NCBI GenBank assembly: GCA_017618935.1
Contig: JAFZTG010000046.1
Location: 1 to 25,947, forward strand
Direction of reading: 5' to 3'
DNA length: 25,947 bases
Origin: Bacteroidales bacterium
GTDB taxonomy: Bacteria; Bacteroidota; Bacteroidia; Bacteroidales; UBA1715
The position numbers and the translations under genes were made by a program. Positions 6,481 to 14,054 of the stretch are shown here, in pieces. How positions within the stretch are numbered: position 1 is the first letter of the stretch; each line of letters opens with the position of its first letter. The notes below the pieces were generated by a model, which was not told where the DNA came from, made no database searches, and saw nothing but the letters and a program-made list of their open reading frames with translations.

Positions 6481-7756
6481 GCGGTGGTTTCTAACAGAAC
6501 CTGCCCTATTTCATGTGTATTGTATGCAGCATTTGAGAGAAAATCTGCAAATGCCGTGTCCAATGCGATGTGGGAAAGGCATGGTGGAGTATAATCCCAC
6601 AGTGCTGTTGCAAATGAATTGTAGCGAGGATTATGTGGAGAATCTGCTTCGGTTGGAAATGATTCGTCTGTTGTTGAGACATCCCTACGAGCGACAGCCC
6701 GAGTGTAGTTTACCGGCGGCTCTCACGCTTGGAAGCAACATGGTGATTGACCAACATTATCTGTTCCAACATCTGGAATTTGTAAAAGCATCTGATTATC
6801 AACTTCCTAAAAATCAATGTTTTGAATGGTATGTAAACAAACTCAACGTTTTGTTGCAAGAACCGCCGTCAGAGGAGGAAGATGCCGGCAAAGAGGAATC
6901 AGACGAAGAAGATGAATCTGACGAAGAAGTCACAACGGATAACGATAATGAGGACTTTTCGCCGAGCGACAACGATGGCGATGATACGGCTTTGGAAGAA
7001 GAAAAACAAGAGATCGAGGCTTACTCGAACGATGAGCAAGAAACTATTCAAGATGAACTGCCCACTATAGGCGATGAAATACAGGCACAATTGTCGGCAC
7101 AATCGGAGCTGTGGGAAGAAGACGAACTGAAAAAGGAGGAAATCAACAATCTGATACGTGAAACCACACAGTGGGGAAGTTTGCCTGGCAAATTGGTAGA
7201 ACAAATTATTGCTTCGCTTGTGGTGAAATTGGATTACAGGAAAGTATTGAACTCGTTCCATACGAGCATTCTTTCGAGCAAACGGCGGCTAACACGAATG
7301 CGACCAAATCGACGAAGCGGATTCCAACAAATGGGGAGCATTTACGAACTTGCATCAAGCATTCTGGTGGCTGTCGATGTAAGCGGCTCAATAAGTCACA
7401 AAACATTGCAGGCGTTTTACTCCACTATAGCACGGTTTTTCAAATATGGTGTGGAAACCATCGATGTGGTGCAATTTGACGTGGGGCTTCGCGAAGTGAC
7501 CACATTCAAAAAGCGACCAACAAAGGATGACGTTAACGGCCGTGGCGGTACGGAATTTCAAAGCGTTTTCAACTATATAAAAGAACATAGGAAATACGAC
7601 GGGCTCATCGTTTTTACCGACGGATATGCACCAGAGCCACAAATCGACTTCAAAATGCGCACAAAAGTCCTCTGGGTGTGCCGTAGCGAACGGGAATACA
7701 AAGAACACGCAGAATGGATGAAAAAAACAGGAAAAGTTTGTTGGATAGAATTTTAA
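6452..7756 (+). CDS. VWA-domain protein, DUF2201-like
   Basis: I start at ATG 6452 (434 aa); the upstream part of this frame lies in the metalloprotease coding region. The N-terminal ~130 residues look like the DUF2201 peptidase-like domain but lack a zinc motif: where HExxH...H would be expected I see LEMIRLLLRHPYERQ (68-82). A very acidic linker runs from about 139 to 230. The C-terminal VWA has a complete MIDAS: DVSGS (309-313), GRGGTEF with T367, and FTDG (D390). This layout is typical of VWA partners of MoxR ATPases, where the VWA binds targets and couples them to the ATPase ring. The overlap with the protease gene and the 7-bp gap to the next gene indicate tight co-expression. Confidence 0.88.
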   Translation: MKALLKKIVERWFLTEPALFHVYCMQHLRENLQMPCPMRCGKGMVEYNPTVLLQMNCSEDYVENLLRLEMIRLLLRHPYERQPECSLPAALTLGSNMVIDQHYLFQHLEFVKASDYQLPKNQCFEWYVNKLNVLLQEPPSEEEDAGKEESDEEDESDEEVTTDNDNEDFSPSDNDGDDTALEEEKQEIEAYSNDEQETIQDELPTIGDEIQAQLSAQSELWEEDELKKEEINNLIRETTQWGSLPGKLVEQIIASLVVKLDYRKVLNSFHTSILSSKRRLTRMRPNRRSGFQQMGSIYELASSILVAVDVSGSISHKTLQAFYSTIARFFKYGVETIDVVQFDVGLREVTTFKKRPTKDDVNGRGGTEFQSVFNYIKEHRKYDGLIVFTDGYAPEPQIDFKMRTKVLWVCRSEREYKEHAEWMKKTGKVCWIEF

Positions 7757-7763
7757 ATAAGAT

Positions 7764-8846
7764 ATGGATACGAAACAATTATTTCAAGAATTAGACAATG
7801 ACAGCTCTTACAGCACATTGATGCAATTGAAAAAAAATTTTTTTAGGGAAAAGGAGGAATACTTCGTTCCTCAACACAACAATGGGAATAGCTCATTTAA
7901 CACAATAACGATTCTTCATCATTTTCCTAATGCAAAATTATTTTTTGATGATAAGAAAATTCTGCGACTCGTTGTTTTATCGAATGCCGTTTTTAAGGTT
8001 CAAACTATTCAAACGTGCGAAGGGAAAATCAAGTCGGTTTACAATCCGTGGCTTGGGAACGCATGGGATAATCAATATGATATTATTGATTGCATGAGGA
8101 GAATCAACGATGCCATGCCAGAATGGGAATCGGAATTCCAGAGAATTTGTCGGGAAAACGAACGTAGGATTACGAATTTTGAAAAGAGACGTTTGATGAC
8201 TGGACACAATCAAGATATTGTGTCAAAATATATTGACGGAAAAATCGACGATATTATTGCAATGGAGACAAAGATTGCGACAGAAGATATCTTTAATTTG
8301 TTTAAGAAAAAAGGCTATAAGTATGAAGAGCGGGAAGTTATTCCTGGGTATATAGACTGCTTTGTGTTATTAAATAACATTCAGCTTCTTCGTGATTATC
8401 CTCCAATTATTCTTGTTTATGAAAAAAAGAATAAGATAGCACGACAGTCTGCGGTTTTTTTGTCCGCAGAAAAGATTTTGCAAATAGACAGTAGCATTCC
8501 CAAGTGGATAGAGGAAGCCAAGAAACTCCAACTTGAGTACGACAAGCAAGAGAAAATGGAACAACTTGCGGCTAAAACGACAAAAATATTAGTAGCAGCA
8601 AAAATGAAGGAACTTGGGTATGAATACGTGTATTACGAGAATGACAACACACTGAAAATCAAATTGCAGAAAAGAAGAAAGTTTGTAATAAGATTTCCCA
8701 GCACAAAAATTGAGAACGTTAAAGCGCTGCTCAATTCACTTCCATCATACGTGGATGTCATTAACAACATACCAATGTACGTAAGGGTTCATTATCAAGA
8801 TGTTAGAGGAGAAGCTTGGATGAAAGGGGAAAGTAACAAATTATAA
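7764..8846 (+). CDS. Unrecognised 360-aa operon protein
   Basis: I do not recognise this family. The protein is soluble and charged, with a long helical, possibly coiled-coil stretch at about 117-170 and another at 246-285. Two segments share a loose pattern: one starts near KKKGYKYEE (181-189), the other near MKELGYEYVYYE (281-292), each followed by beta-like runs, so an internal duplication is possible but weak. There are no nuclease, ATP-binding or membrane motifs. It begins 7 bp after the VWA stop, so it belongs to the MoxR-VWA operon. Its size and position suit a target-recognition or effector subunit, which is inference. Confidence 0.75.
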   Translation: MDTKQLFQELDNDSSYSTLMQLKKNFFREKEEYFVPQHNNGNSSFNTITILHHFPNAKLFFDDKKILRLVVLSNAVFKVQTIQTCEGKIKSVYNPWLGNAWDNQYDIIDCMRRINDAMPEWESEFQRICRENERRITNFEKRRLMTGHNQDIVSKYIDGKIDDIIAMETKIATEDIFNLFKKKGYKYEEREVIPGYIDCFVLLNNIQLLRDYPPIILVYEKKNKIARQSAVFLSAEKILQIDSSIPKWIEEAKKLQLEYDKQEKMEQLAAKTTKILVAAKMKELGYEYVYYENDNTLKIKLQKRRKFVIRFPSTKIENVKALLNSLPSYVDVINNIPMYVRVHYQDVRGEAWMKGESNKL

Positions 8847-8853
8847 AAAGTAT

Positions 8854-9058
8854 ATGGCGTCGGAATACTTTTGCATAAGCAACTTTTGGTCAAAAAAACT
8901 CTCTGAGTACGAGAAGTTATATACATTAACGTCGGATTTTCAAAAAAATCCCGGAAATATTATCCGTTATCGCACAAATAGAACAATTACAAGGAGAAAT
9001 ACCTTATCCTGTAACCATAAAACGATACGGAAATAATATCAGTTGGAAGAAAGCATAA
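8854..9058 (+). pseudogene. Small operon protein broken by a one-base frameshift
   Basis: ATG 8854 opens 7 bp after the previous stop. As written, the frame runs to a stop at 9036 and its last 27 residues look random and basic. Removing one A from the seven-A run at 8942-8948 joins the first 31 residues to a sensible frame (IPEILSVIAQIEQLQ, then GEIPYPVTIKRYG) that ends at TAA 9056-9058, giving 67 residues. The repaired protein is not recognised. It could be a real mutation, a homopolymer sequencing error, or programmed slippage on the A-run. It is the last gene of the MoxR-VWA operon. Confidence 0.65.
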
Positions 9059-9062
9059 TTTT

Positions 9063-9092
9063 CCAACCTCAGCCTTAGGATGGCGTAACTTG
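9063..9092. repeat. Degenerate leader or hairpin repeat after the MoxR-VWA operon
   Basis: CCAACCTCAGCCTTAGGATG followed by GCGTAACTTGC matches the leader repeats at 3758 and 4972 in its AACCTC, GCCTT and ATGGC blocks, and keeps the GCC/GGC stem. It begins 5 bp after the last operon stop, so copies lie on both sides of the operon. Confidence 0.5.
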
Positions 9093-9149
9093 CAATAAAA
9101 TTGCCCTTGAAACGGAGATTAGAAACAAAACTGATTTGAAAAATTATTA

Positions 9150-9157
9150 TATTTTTG
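9150..9157 (+). promoter_or_regulatory. Bacteroidetes -7 element of the nuclease gene
   Basis: TATTTTTG is an exact TAnnTTTG match 18 bp before the ATG at 9176. No TTTG is placed at the usual -33 spacing. Confidence 0.45.
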
Positions 9158-9175
9158 TAAAAAGATGGTTCAAAT

Positions 9176-10144
9176 ATGAATAACAATAATTTCTTTTCTA
9201 ACGCATACAAATACACCGAATTAGAAGAACGGTCTCAGTTAGAAAATTATCTAACAGAGAGTTTTGTATTTATTCTAAAATATTTAATAAAGAGTTTTCC
9301 TCTTGATGCTATAAAAATCCTAGATTTATTTGGAATAGAAGTCACAGAAAATCAATTGGTAGACCCAAAAACAAAAAACATACAAATAGAAACACAAAAA
9401 ATATTTTGCGCCAAAGACTTTGTTGACAAGAAAATTGAGAAAAACGAGGCAAGACCAGATATTGTTATCTATCAACCTTTTGACCAAAAAACTATTATTG
9501 AAGTAAAAGTTGATGCCAGTTTAAATTCGTATGATTTAAAAAAAGGTAAACAAATTGACCAGGTAGATTTTTATAAAAACATAAAAGGGGTAAAAGAGGT
9601 ATATACATTAAGCAAACATTTTATTGATAAAGACGGCTTTTCAAATAAAGTACGCTGGTTTCAGATTTATGAAATTTTGAGGAAGAATGAGTCATTTGTA
9701 GTAAAAGAATTTTGTAAATTTTTAAACGAAAAAAATATGGGAGAAATAAAAAAACTTAATAAAGAAAGTGTTTTTGATTTTTTATGTTCTGTAAATGAGC
9801 TACCGTCATTGATAAAAGAAGCATGGAAAAATTCAGAAATAAAAGATACTCTTGAGACAAAACTCTCTTGGGGAGATAACGAATTTGGATATTATGTTGA
9901 TGAAAACCCATCTCGTTTTGTAGGATTGTCTAAAACAGAAAACAAAACCTATAAAGATGCTATTTTGTATTTAGATATGTATCCATCAAAGGAGTTTATG
10001 GAATCTTTTGATAAATTTAATGATGAATGGTTTGTGTTAAGAGATGTTATTAAAATAGAAAAAATGTTTGACCTTGAAAGTGGCGAAGCACAATTGAAGA
10101 TGCTTACCGACTGGTTAAAAAACAAAGTTGCTCCTATGTTATAG
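9176..10144 (+). CDS. PD-(D/E)XK nuclease family protein
   Basis: The 322-residue protein carries the PD-(D/E)XK core: RPDIVIY with D95, IIEVKVD with E109 and K111, and a downstream QIDQV with Q127. The N-terminal helix has acidic residues (LENYLTESF, 22-30) as in nuclease families of this fold. The core suggests metal-dependent DNA cleavage. The C-terminal ~170 residues are not recognised and may hold target recognition. It is a single gene with its own -7 element, AT-rich like the DUF262 operon and unlike the housekeeping genes, in a run of accessory genes. A defence role is plausible by context; it could also be a remnant of a mobile element. Confidence 0.78.
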   Translation: MNNNNFFSNAYKYTELEERSQLENYLTESFVFILKYLIKSFPLDAIKILDLFGIEVTENQLVDPKTKNIQIETQKIFCAKDFVDKKIEKNEARPDIVIYQPFDQKTIIEVKVDASLNSYDLKKGKQIDQVDFYKNIKGVKEVYTLSKHFIDKDGFSNKVRWFQIYEILRKNESFVVKEFCKFLNEKNMGEIKKLNKESVFDFLCSVNELPSLIKEAWKNSEIKDTLETKLSWGDNEFGYYVDENPSRFVGLSKTENKTYKDAILYLDMYPSKEFMESFDKFNDEWFVLRDVIKIEKMFDLESGEAQLKMLTDWLKNKVAPML

Positions 10145-10148
10145 TTTC

Positions 10149-10164
10149 TGCCCCTAATGGGGCA
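10149..10164. repeat. Hairpin repeat, copy 3 (GCCCC type)
   Basis: TGCCCCTAATGGGGCAAG begins 4 bp after the nuclease stop and forms GCCCC-TAAT-GGGGC. It matches the core of the copies at 2764 and 3439 but lacks their CCTACCAACC part. No clear T-run follows on the plus strand. Confidence 0.6.
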
Positions 10165-10186
10165 AGGTTCCTTATAGGGTTGTTTC

Positions 10187-10265
10187 TTCATAAAATGTGT
10201 GAGTTTATACCAAAAATGGTTCATAAAATGTGTGGATTTGCATTGAAAATGGTTCATAAAATGTG
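10187..10265. repeat. 33-bp tandem array B upstream of the DUF4143 gene
   Basis: TTCATAAAATGTG begins at 10187, 10220 and 10253, an exact 33-bp period. Two full units also share AAAATGG ends. A related core (GAAAATGTGTATATTTG) reappears about 57 bp later and forms the functional-looking promoter of the next gene. The period and core resemble array A at 3541. Confidence 0.8.
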
Positions 10266-10298
10266 AAGCTATACTGACTATCAATAATTTAGTGTAAA

Positions 10299-10329
10299 TT
10301 TGGAATGGTACTGAAAATGTGTATATTTG
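10299..10329 (+). promoter_or_regulatory. Full Bacteroidetes promoter of the DUF4143 ATPase
   Basis: TTTG (10299-10302) and TATATTTG (10322-10329) are separated by 19 bp, matching the Bacteroidetes -33/-7 consensus exactly. The ATG lies at 10360, preceded by AGAGG. It is the clearest promoter in the window. Confidence 0.75.
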
Positions 10330-10335
10330 TGCTGT

Positions 10336-10353
10336 GATTTTTTATAAAAAATC
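10336..10353 (+). promoter_or_regulatory. 18-bp perfect palindrome in the DUF4143 leader
   Basis: The leader between promoter and start codon holds a perfect palindrome, GATTTTTTATAAAAAATC, ending 6 bp before the ATG and next to the AGAGG ribosome-binding site. It could act as an operator or as a weak AT-only hairpin that affects translation. Confidence 0.35.
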
Positions 10354-10359
10354 AGAGGT

Positions 10360-11703
10360 ATGAAACGCAAAATAGACGCATATTTTCTTGAATGGAAACG
10401 GAATCCTGACCGTATGCCTCTTATAGTAAGAGGGGCGAGACAGGTCGGCAAGACATTCTCTATCAGACAGTTTGGCAAAACATACGAGTCGTTCATCGAA
10501 ATAAATTTTGCGACAAATCCCGAGTATAAAAATGTTTTTTCAAAGAGTTTTGTTCCCAAAGACATTATACAACAAATCAGTCTTCTAAATCCGGATTTTA
10601 AATTTCTGGAAAACAAAACATTGATATTTTTCGATGAGATTCAGGAATTTCCCGATTGTACCACTAGTTTGAAATTTTTTAAGCAGGACGGACGGTTCGA
10701 TGTGATTTGTTCTGGCTCGATGATGGGACTTAACTATAAGGAAATCACTTCGATAAGTGTTGGTTACAAGCAAGATGTGACTATGTATTCCCTTGATTTT
10801 GAGGAATTTCTATGGGCGAAAGGATATGGCTCCGAACACATCGACAGTATTTTCCAGCATTTGATCGATGTTTCTCCATTTTCGTCAATTGAAATGGATG
10901 TGATGAACGAGAGATTTCTTGAATACATAACGGTTGGCGGTATGCCGTCAATTGTGGAAAACTTCATAAAATCAGATAATTACAGCGATACACTCAATAT
11001 GCAGCGCCAACTGCTTCTTGATTACGAGGAGGATATAACAAAATACGCCCACGGCATCGACAAGGCAAAAATCAAAAATGTGTACCGCAACATACCCGTA
11101 TTTCTTGCAAAAGACAATAAGAAATTCCAAATCAGCAAAGTGGCAGCTAATGCCCGTAGCCGTGATTACATCGGTTGTGTTGATTGGCTTCGCGATGCGG
11201 GAATCGTGAACATTTGCTATTGTATGTCGTATCCCGAACTTCCATTGAAGGGGAATTACGACTATACAAAATATAAAATCTATTTCCACGACAATGGTCT
11301 CCTTATGGCAAGCCTCGACGACGAATCGCTGACTGACCTTCGTCAAAATAGAAATTTTGGCGTTTATAAGGGTGCCATATTTGAAAATGTTGTGGCTGAG
11401 GCATTTGTAAAATCAGGATTATCTATTTATTATTTCAAAAAGGAAAACGCACAGTTAGAAATGGATTTCTTTGTCCGTGACACGCAAAGTCTTATACCTG
11501 TAGAAGTAAAGGCCAAAGATGCTGCCACTGTGTCGCTTAACAATCTGATTACCAGTGATTCATATCCAGACATACGGTATGGAATAAAACTTTGTCGGAA
11601 AAATGTTGGTTTTAACGGTAAATTCTACACGTTCCCATATTTCACAACATTCCTGCTCAAACGCTGGCTTTCGGAACGAACGAAAACAGTCCTTAATTCT
11701 TAA
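10360..11703 (+). CDS. AAA ATPase with DUF4143 C-terminal domain
   Basis: The 447-residue protein has the usual layout of this widespread family. Walker A is GARQVGKT (25-32), Walker B is LIFFDEIQE (88-96), and a C-terminal DUF4143 region contains LEMDFF (D369) and PVEVKAKD (E382, K384), a PD-(D/E)XK-like core. Length is normal for the family. The biological role is not settled; many Bacteroidales genomes carry several copies. It has a consensus promoter, preceded by 33-bp repeats. The PLD-like gene follows after 19 bp of AT-rich DNA and may be co-transcribed. The gene looks intact. Confidence 0.88.
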   Translation: MKRKIDAYFLEWKRNPDRMPLIVRGARQVGKTFSIRQFGKTYESFIEINFATNPEYKNVFSKSFVPKDIIQQISLLNPDFKFLENKTLIFFDEIQEFPDCTTSLKFFKQDGRFDVICSGSMMGLNYKEITSISVGYKQDVTMYSLDFEEFLWAKGYGSEHIDSIFQHLIDVSPFSSIEMDVMNERFLEYITVGGMPSIVENFIKSDNYSDTLNMQRQLLLDYEEDITKYAHGIDKAKIKNVYRNIPVFLAKDNKKFQISKVAANARSRDYIGCVDWLRDAGIVNICYCMSYPELPLKGNYDYTKYKIYFHDNGLLMASLDDESLTDLRQNRNFGVYKGAIFENVVAEAFVKSGLSIYYFKKENAQLEMDFFVRDTQSLIPVEVKAKDAATVSLNNLITSDSYPDIRYGIKLCRKNVGFNGKFYTFPYFTTFLLKRWLSERTKTVLNS

Positions 11704-11722
11704 CTTTTAATTCTTAATTTAA

Positions 11723-12244
11723 TTGTCCCCATTCATTCAATATATTGCCAACGAACAGCATTACACCGAAGTGATTTCACGGATTGCCTCGGTGCGGGAA
11801 ACGTTGTGGATTGGCACTGCCGACATCAAGGATTTGTATGTGAAACAAGGTGCCGACACCATTCCGATGTTGGGACAAATTGCCGGACTTCTCAAGCGGG
11901 GTGTGGGCGTTCGCCTGATTCACGCAAAAGAGCCAGGACCGAATTTCCGTGAGGATTTCGACAAATATCCTATTCTTGCCACTGACTTGGAACGGGTGTT
12001 GTGTCCGCGGGTGCATTTCAAGATGATAATCTTCGACTTGGAAATGGCGTACATCGGTTCGGCGAATCTTACCGGAGCGGGAATCGGCATGAAAAGCGCG
12101 CTTCGTCGGAATTTCGAGGCAGGCATACTCACCAACGACCCCGAAATAGTGGAATCAGCCATCAACCAGTTCGACACACTCTGGATAGGAACACATTGTG
12201 CGAAATGTGGCCGTAAGGATTTTTGCGGTGACAGAATCAAGTAA
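11723..12244 (+). CDS. Phospholipase D-like protein with one HKD motif
   Basis: The 173-residue protein has a single HKD motif: HFKMIIFD (H98, K100, D105) followed by GSANLTG (112-118). Proteins with one HKD usually act as dimers and include nucleases as well as phospholipases; the substrate is unknown. The C-terminus has a cysteine cluster (C159, C162, C168) that could bind zinc. No ATG precedes the conserved part: the frame opens at TTG 11723, directly after a TAA at 11720-11722, so either TTG is the start or a few residues have been lost. It is somewhat GC-richer than its upstream neighbours and converges on the RCC1 gene with a 13-bp gap. Confidence 0.8.
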   Translation: MSPFIQYIANEQHYTEVISRIASVRETLWIGTADIKDLYVKQGADTIPMLGQIAGLLKRGVGVRLIHAKEPGPNFREDFDKYPILATDLERVLCPRVHFKMIIFDLEMAYIGSANLTGAGIGMKSALRRNFEAGILTNDPEIVESAINQFDTLWIGTHCAKCGRKDFCGDRIK

Positions 12245-12257
12245 AAAGTTTGTTGAA

Positions 12258-14054
12258 CTATAGGTTTTCTTTGTAATAGAAAAAACTTTTTTTCTGTCTT
12301 TTATTTTGCAAAACTACAACGATTGGTTCCGAATAGGATTGCAATACCGCATTGCTGTTGGTGCTGACCACAAACTGTCGGAGCAGTTTCCCTTGTAAAT
12401 TATAGACAGAAACCAAAGAGCCTTGTTGCCAAAGCGGTTGTGAGGTAATGTCTTGTATGGATGTTGGTGTTTGTATGAGCGTAATTACGATGTTTTTTAT
12501 TGGTGCGTCAATCAAAAATCGAGTTGCATCGTCTTGCGATGTCTTGTTTCCTGCCCACGTATTACAATACAATATTGACGGTGATTTTGCCAAAATTGTT
12601 GCCGTGCATGGTTTTGTCAAAAACGAGAACGTCCCGTTTTCATCGGTCAGACAGGAATCTACGGGAAGTTCTTTCGATTCTTCAAACAGATAGGTGTAAC
12701 AATTCTCAATTGGTTTTGATGCAGAAACAACTTTGCCCGTAACGTGATACTTTGGCCCGTCGTAATCGGGATAGCCGTATAGTGTGCCGATAGCCGACAA
12801 TCTTGTCGCGGCATATCTGTCAACTCTGTCGCCGAATCCCAGTTGGCCGTCGGCATTTCTGCCACATACGAAGAATTGAACTTCTTGATTGAAATCGTTG
12901 AACGTGGCAACATACGAAACTCCACAACCGGCATTGATTTTTTCGGCATTTTGCAATCGTTCCGACGTTGAGGTTTTCATATAAACGGGTGCGTATGCCT
13001 GTTTGGTTTGTGAGTTGTTCCCTAACTGACCGCCACTTGTTTGATAGAGATTTGGGAAACGGTTGTCGCCCCATGAAACCACATATTTTTTCCCTTTTTC
13101 TATCGTGATTGCCAAAGCGTGCGAAAATCCTGCGGAAATGGCATACACATTTTCTAAGTAATTGTTGGGCGTTTCACCTCCAATCACTCGTTCTGCATAG
13201 TTTAATGTCTTGTAGTGGATGCCACTCTGGTCGTTGTGTGTGCCTTTGTATGCTCCTGTGCCATAGACATATCCGTTGTTTTGAAGCAATAAGCCGAAGA
13301 AAAGTCCTGCGTCAATTGATTGTATGTCGGAAAGGGGTGTTCCTGATTTGTCAACTACGGGAACGGGATATTCGTGTATTTCGGAGTCGCCACAGCCGAG
13401 TTGGTCGGCTTGATTGTCGCCCCATGCCAACGCTTCACCATTGTTTGTGAGGGCGAATCCGTGGTTTCCCCCTGCCGAAATCATGGCAATGTTCGATAAG
13501 CGTTCCGTAGAGTTAACCTTGACATAGACGGGTGTTGTTTCCGAAATGGTTTCCCCGTTTCCCAACTGACCATAATAATTGTTTCCCCATGCGACGACTT
13601 CGCCTGTTTCCAGCAAAGCATACGCATGTGTTTGGCCTACAGAAATGGCGGTAACGTGTTCCAAAAATTTGGTTCCTGTTTCGCCACCCAGAACGGTGTC
13701 GGGCGAGAATGCCTCGCAAATGCCTGGACACGAGGCGCCAATACCAAGTTCGCCATAGAAATTATGTCCCCACGAAAGAACGTATCCGTCGGATGTGAGA
13801 GCACAACAAAAACTGCCCAAACCTGCGTCAACCGATATGATGTTCGACACATTGGGAATTCTACAAGGACGAATAAAGGAAATGTCGTCGTTGGTGCGTG
13901 CCAGTTGCCCGTATGAATTGTCGCCCCACGATTGAATTGTTTGTGTGTTACACAAATACATGGAATATCCGTAACCACCCGAAAATACATATTGTTGGGC
14001 AATACACGAGGTCGAAAAGACGAGCCACAGCACTATGATTTTAAAACAACGCAT
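12258..14054 (-). CDS. Secreted RCC1-repeat protein
   Basis: I use the ATG at 14054 (598 aa) because a signal peptide begins right there (about residues 1-20, ending CIAQ). Most of the protein consists of RCC1-type repeats recognised by SWGDNSYGQL, SWGHNFYGELG, AWGNNYYGQLG, AWGDNQADQLG and CGRNADGQLG, spaced about 50-70 residues and predicting a beta-propeller. After them comes a segment resembling carboxypeptidase-regulatory or surface beta domains, then a C-terminal tail with VYNLQGKLLRQF that resembles a divergent type IX secretion sorting domain. It likely acts at the cell surface, with an unknown ligand. It overlaps the upstream STN gene by 14 bp, so the two are probably co-translated. 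Confidence 0.82.
   Translation of the reverse strand: MRCFKIIVLWLVFSTSCIAQQYVFSGGYGYSMYLCNTQTIQSWGDNSYGQLARTNDDISFIRPCRIPNVSNIISVDAGLGSFCCALTSDGYVLSWGHNFYGELGIGASCPGICEAFSPDTVLGGETGTKFLEHVTAISVGQTHAYALLETGEVVAWGNNYYGQLGNGETISETTPVYVKVNSTERLSNIAMISAGGNHGFALTNNGEALAWGDNQADQLGCGDSEIHEYPVPVVDKSGTPLSDIQSIDAGLFFGLLLQNNGYVYGTGAYKGTHNDQSGIHYKTLNYAERVIGGETPNNYLENVYAISAGFSHALAITIEKGKKYVVSWGDNRFPNLYQTSGGQLGNNSQTKQAYAPVYMKTSTSERLQNAEKINAGCGVSYVATFNDFNQEVQFFVCGRNADGQLGFGDRVDRYAATRLSAIGTLYGYPDYDGPKYHVTGKVVSASKPIENCYTYLFEESKELPVDSCLTDENGTFSFLTKPCTATILAKSPSILYCNTWAGNKTSQDDATRFLIDAPIKNIVITLIQTPTSIQDITSQPLWQQGSLVSVYNLQGKLLRQFVVSTNSNAVLQSYSEPIVVVLQNKRQKKSFFYYKENL

Noticed and set aside
10187..10265. CRISPR array
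   Set aside because: The 33-bp period contains similar sequence throughout, without separate unique spacers, and no cas gene is near.
11696..11730. AT-rich TTAATTCTTAA-type stretch before the PLD gene as a promoter
   Set aside because: It has no TAnnTTTG element and resembles simple AT-rich spacer, as also seen near 3725-3755.
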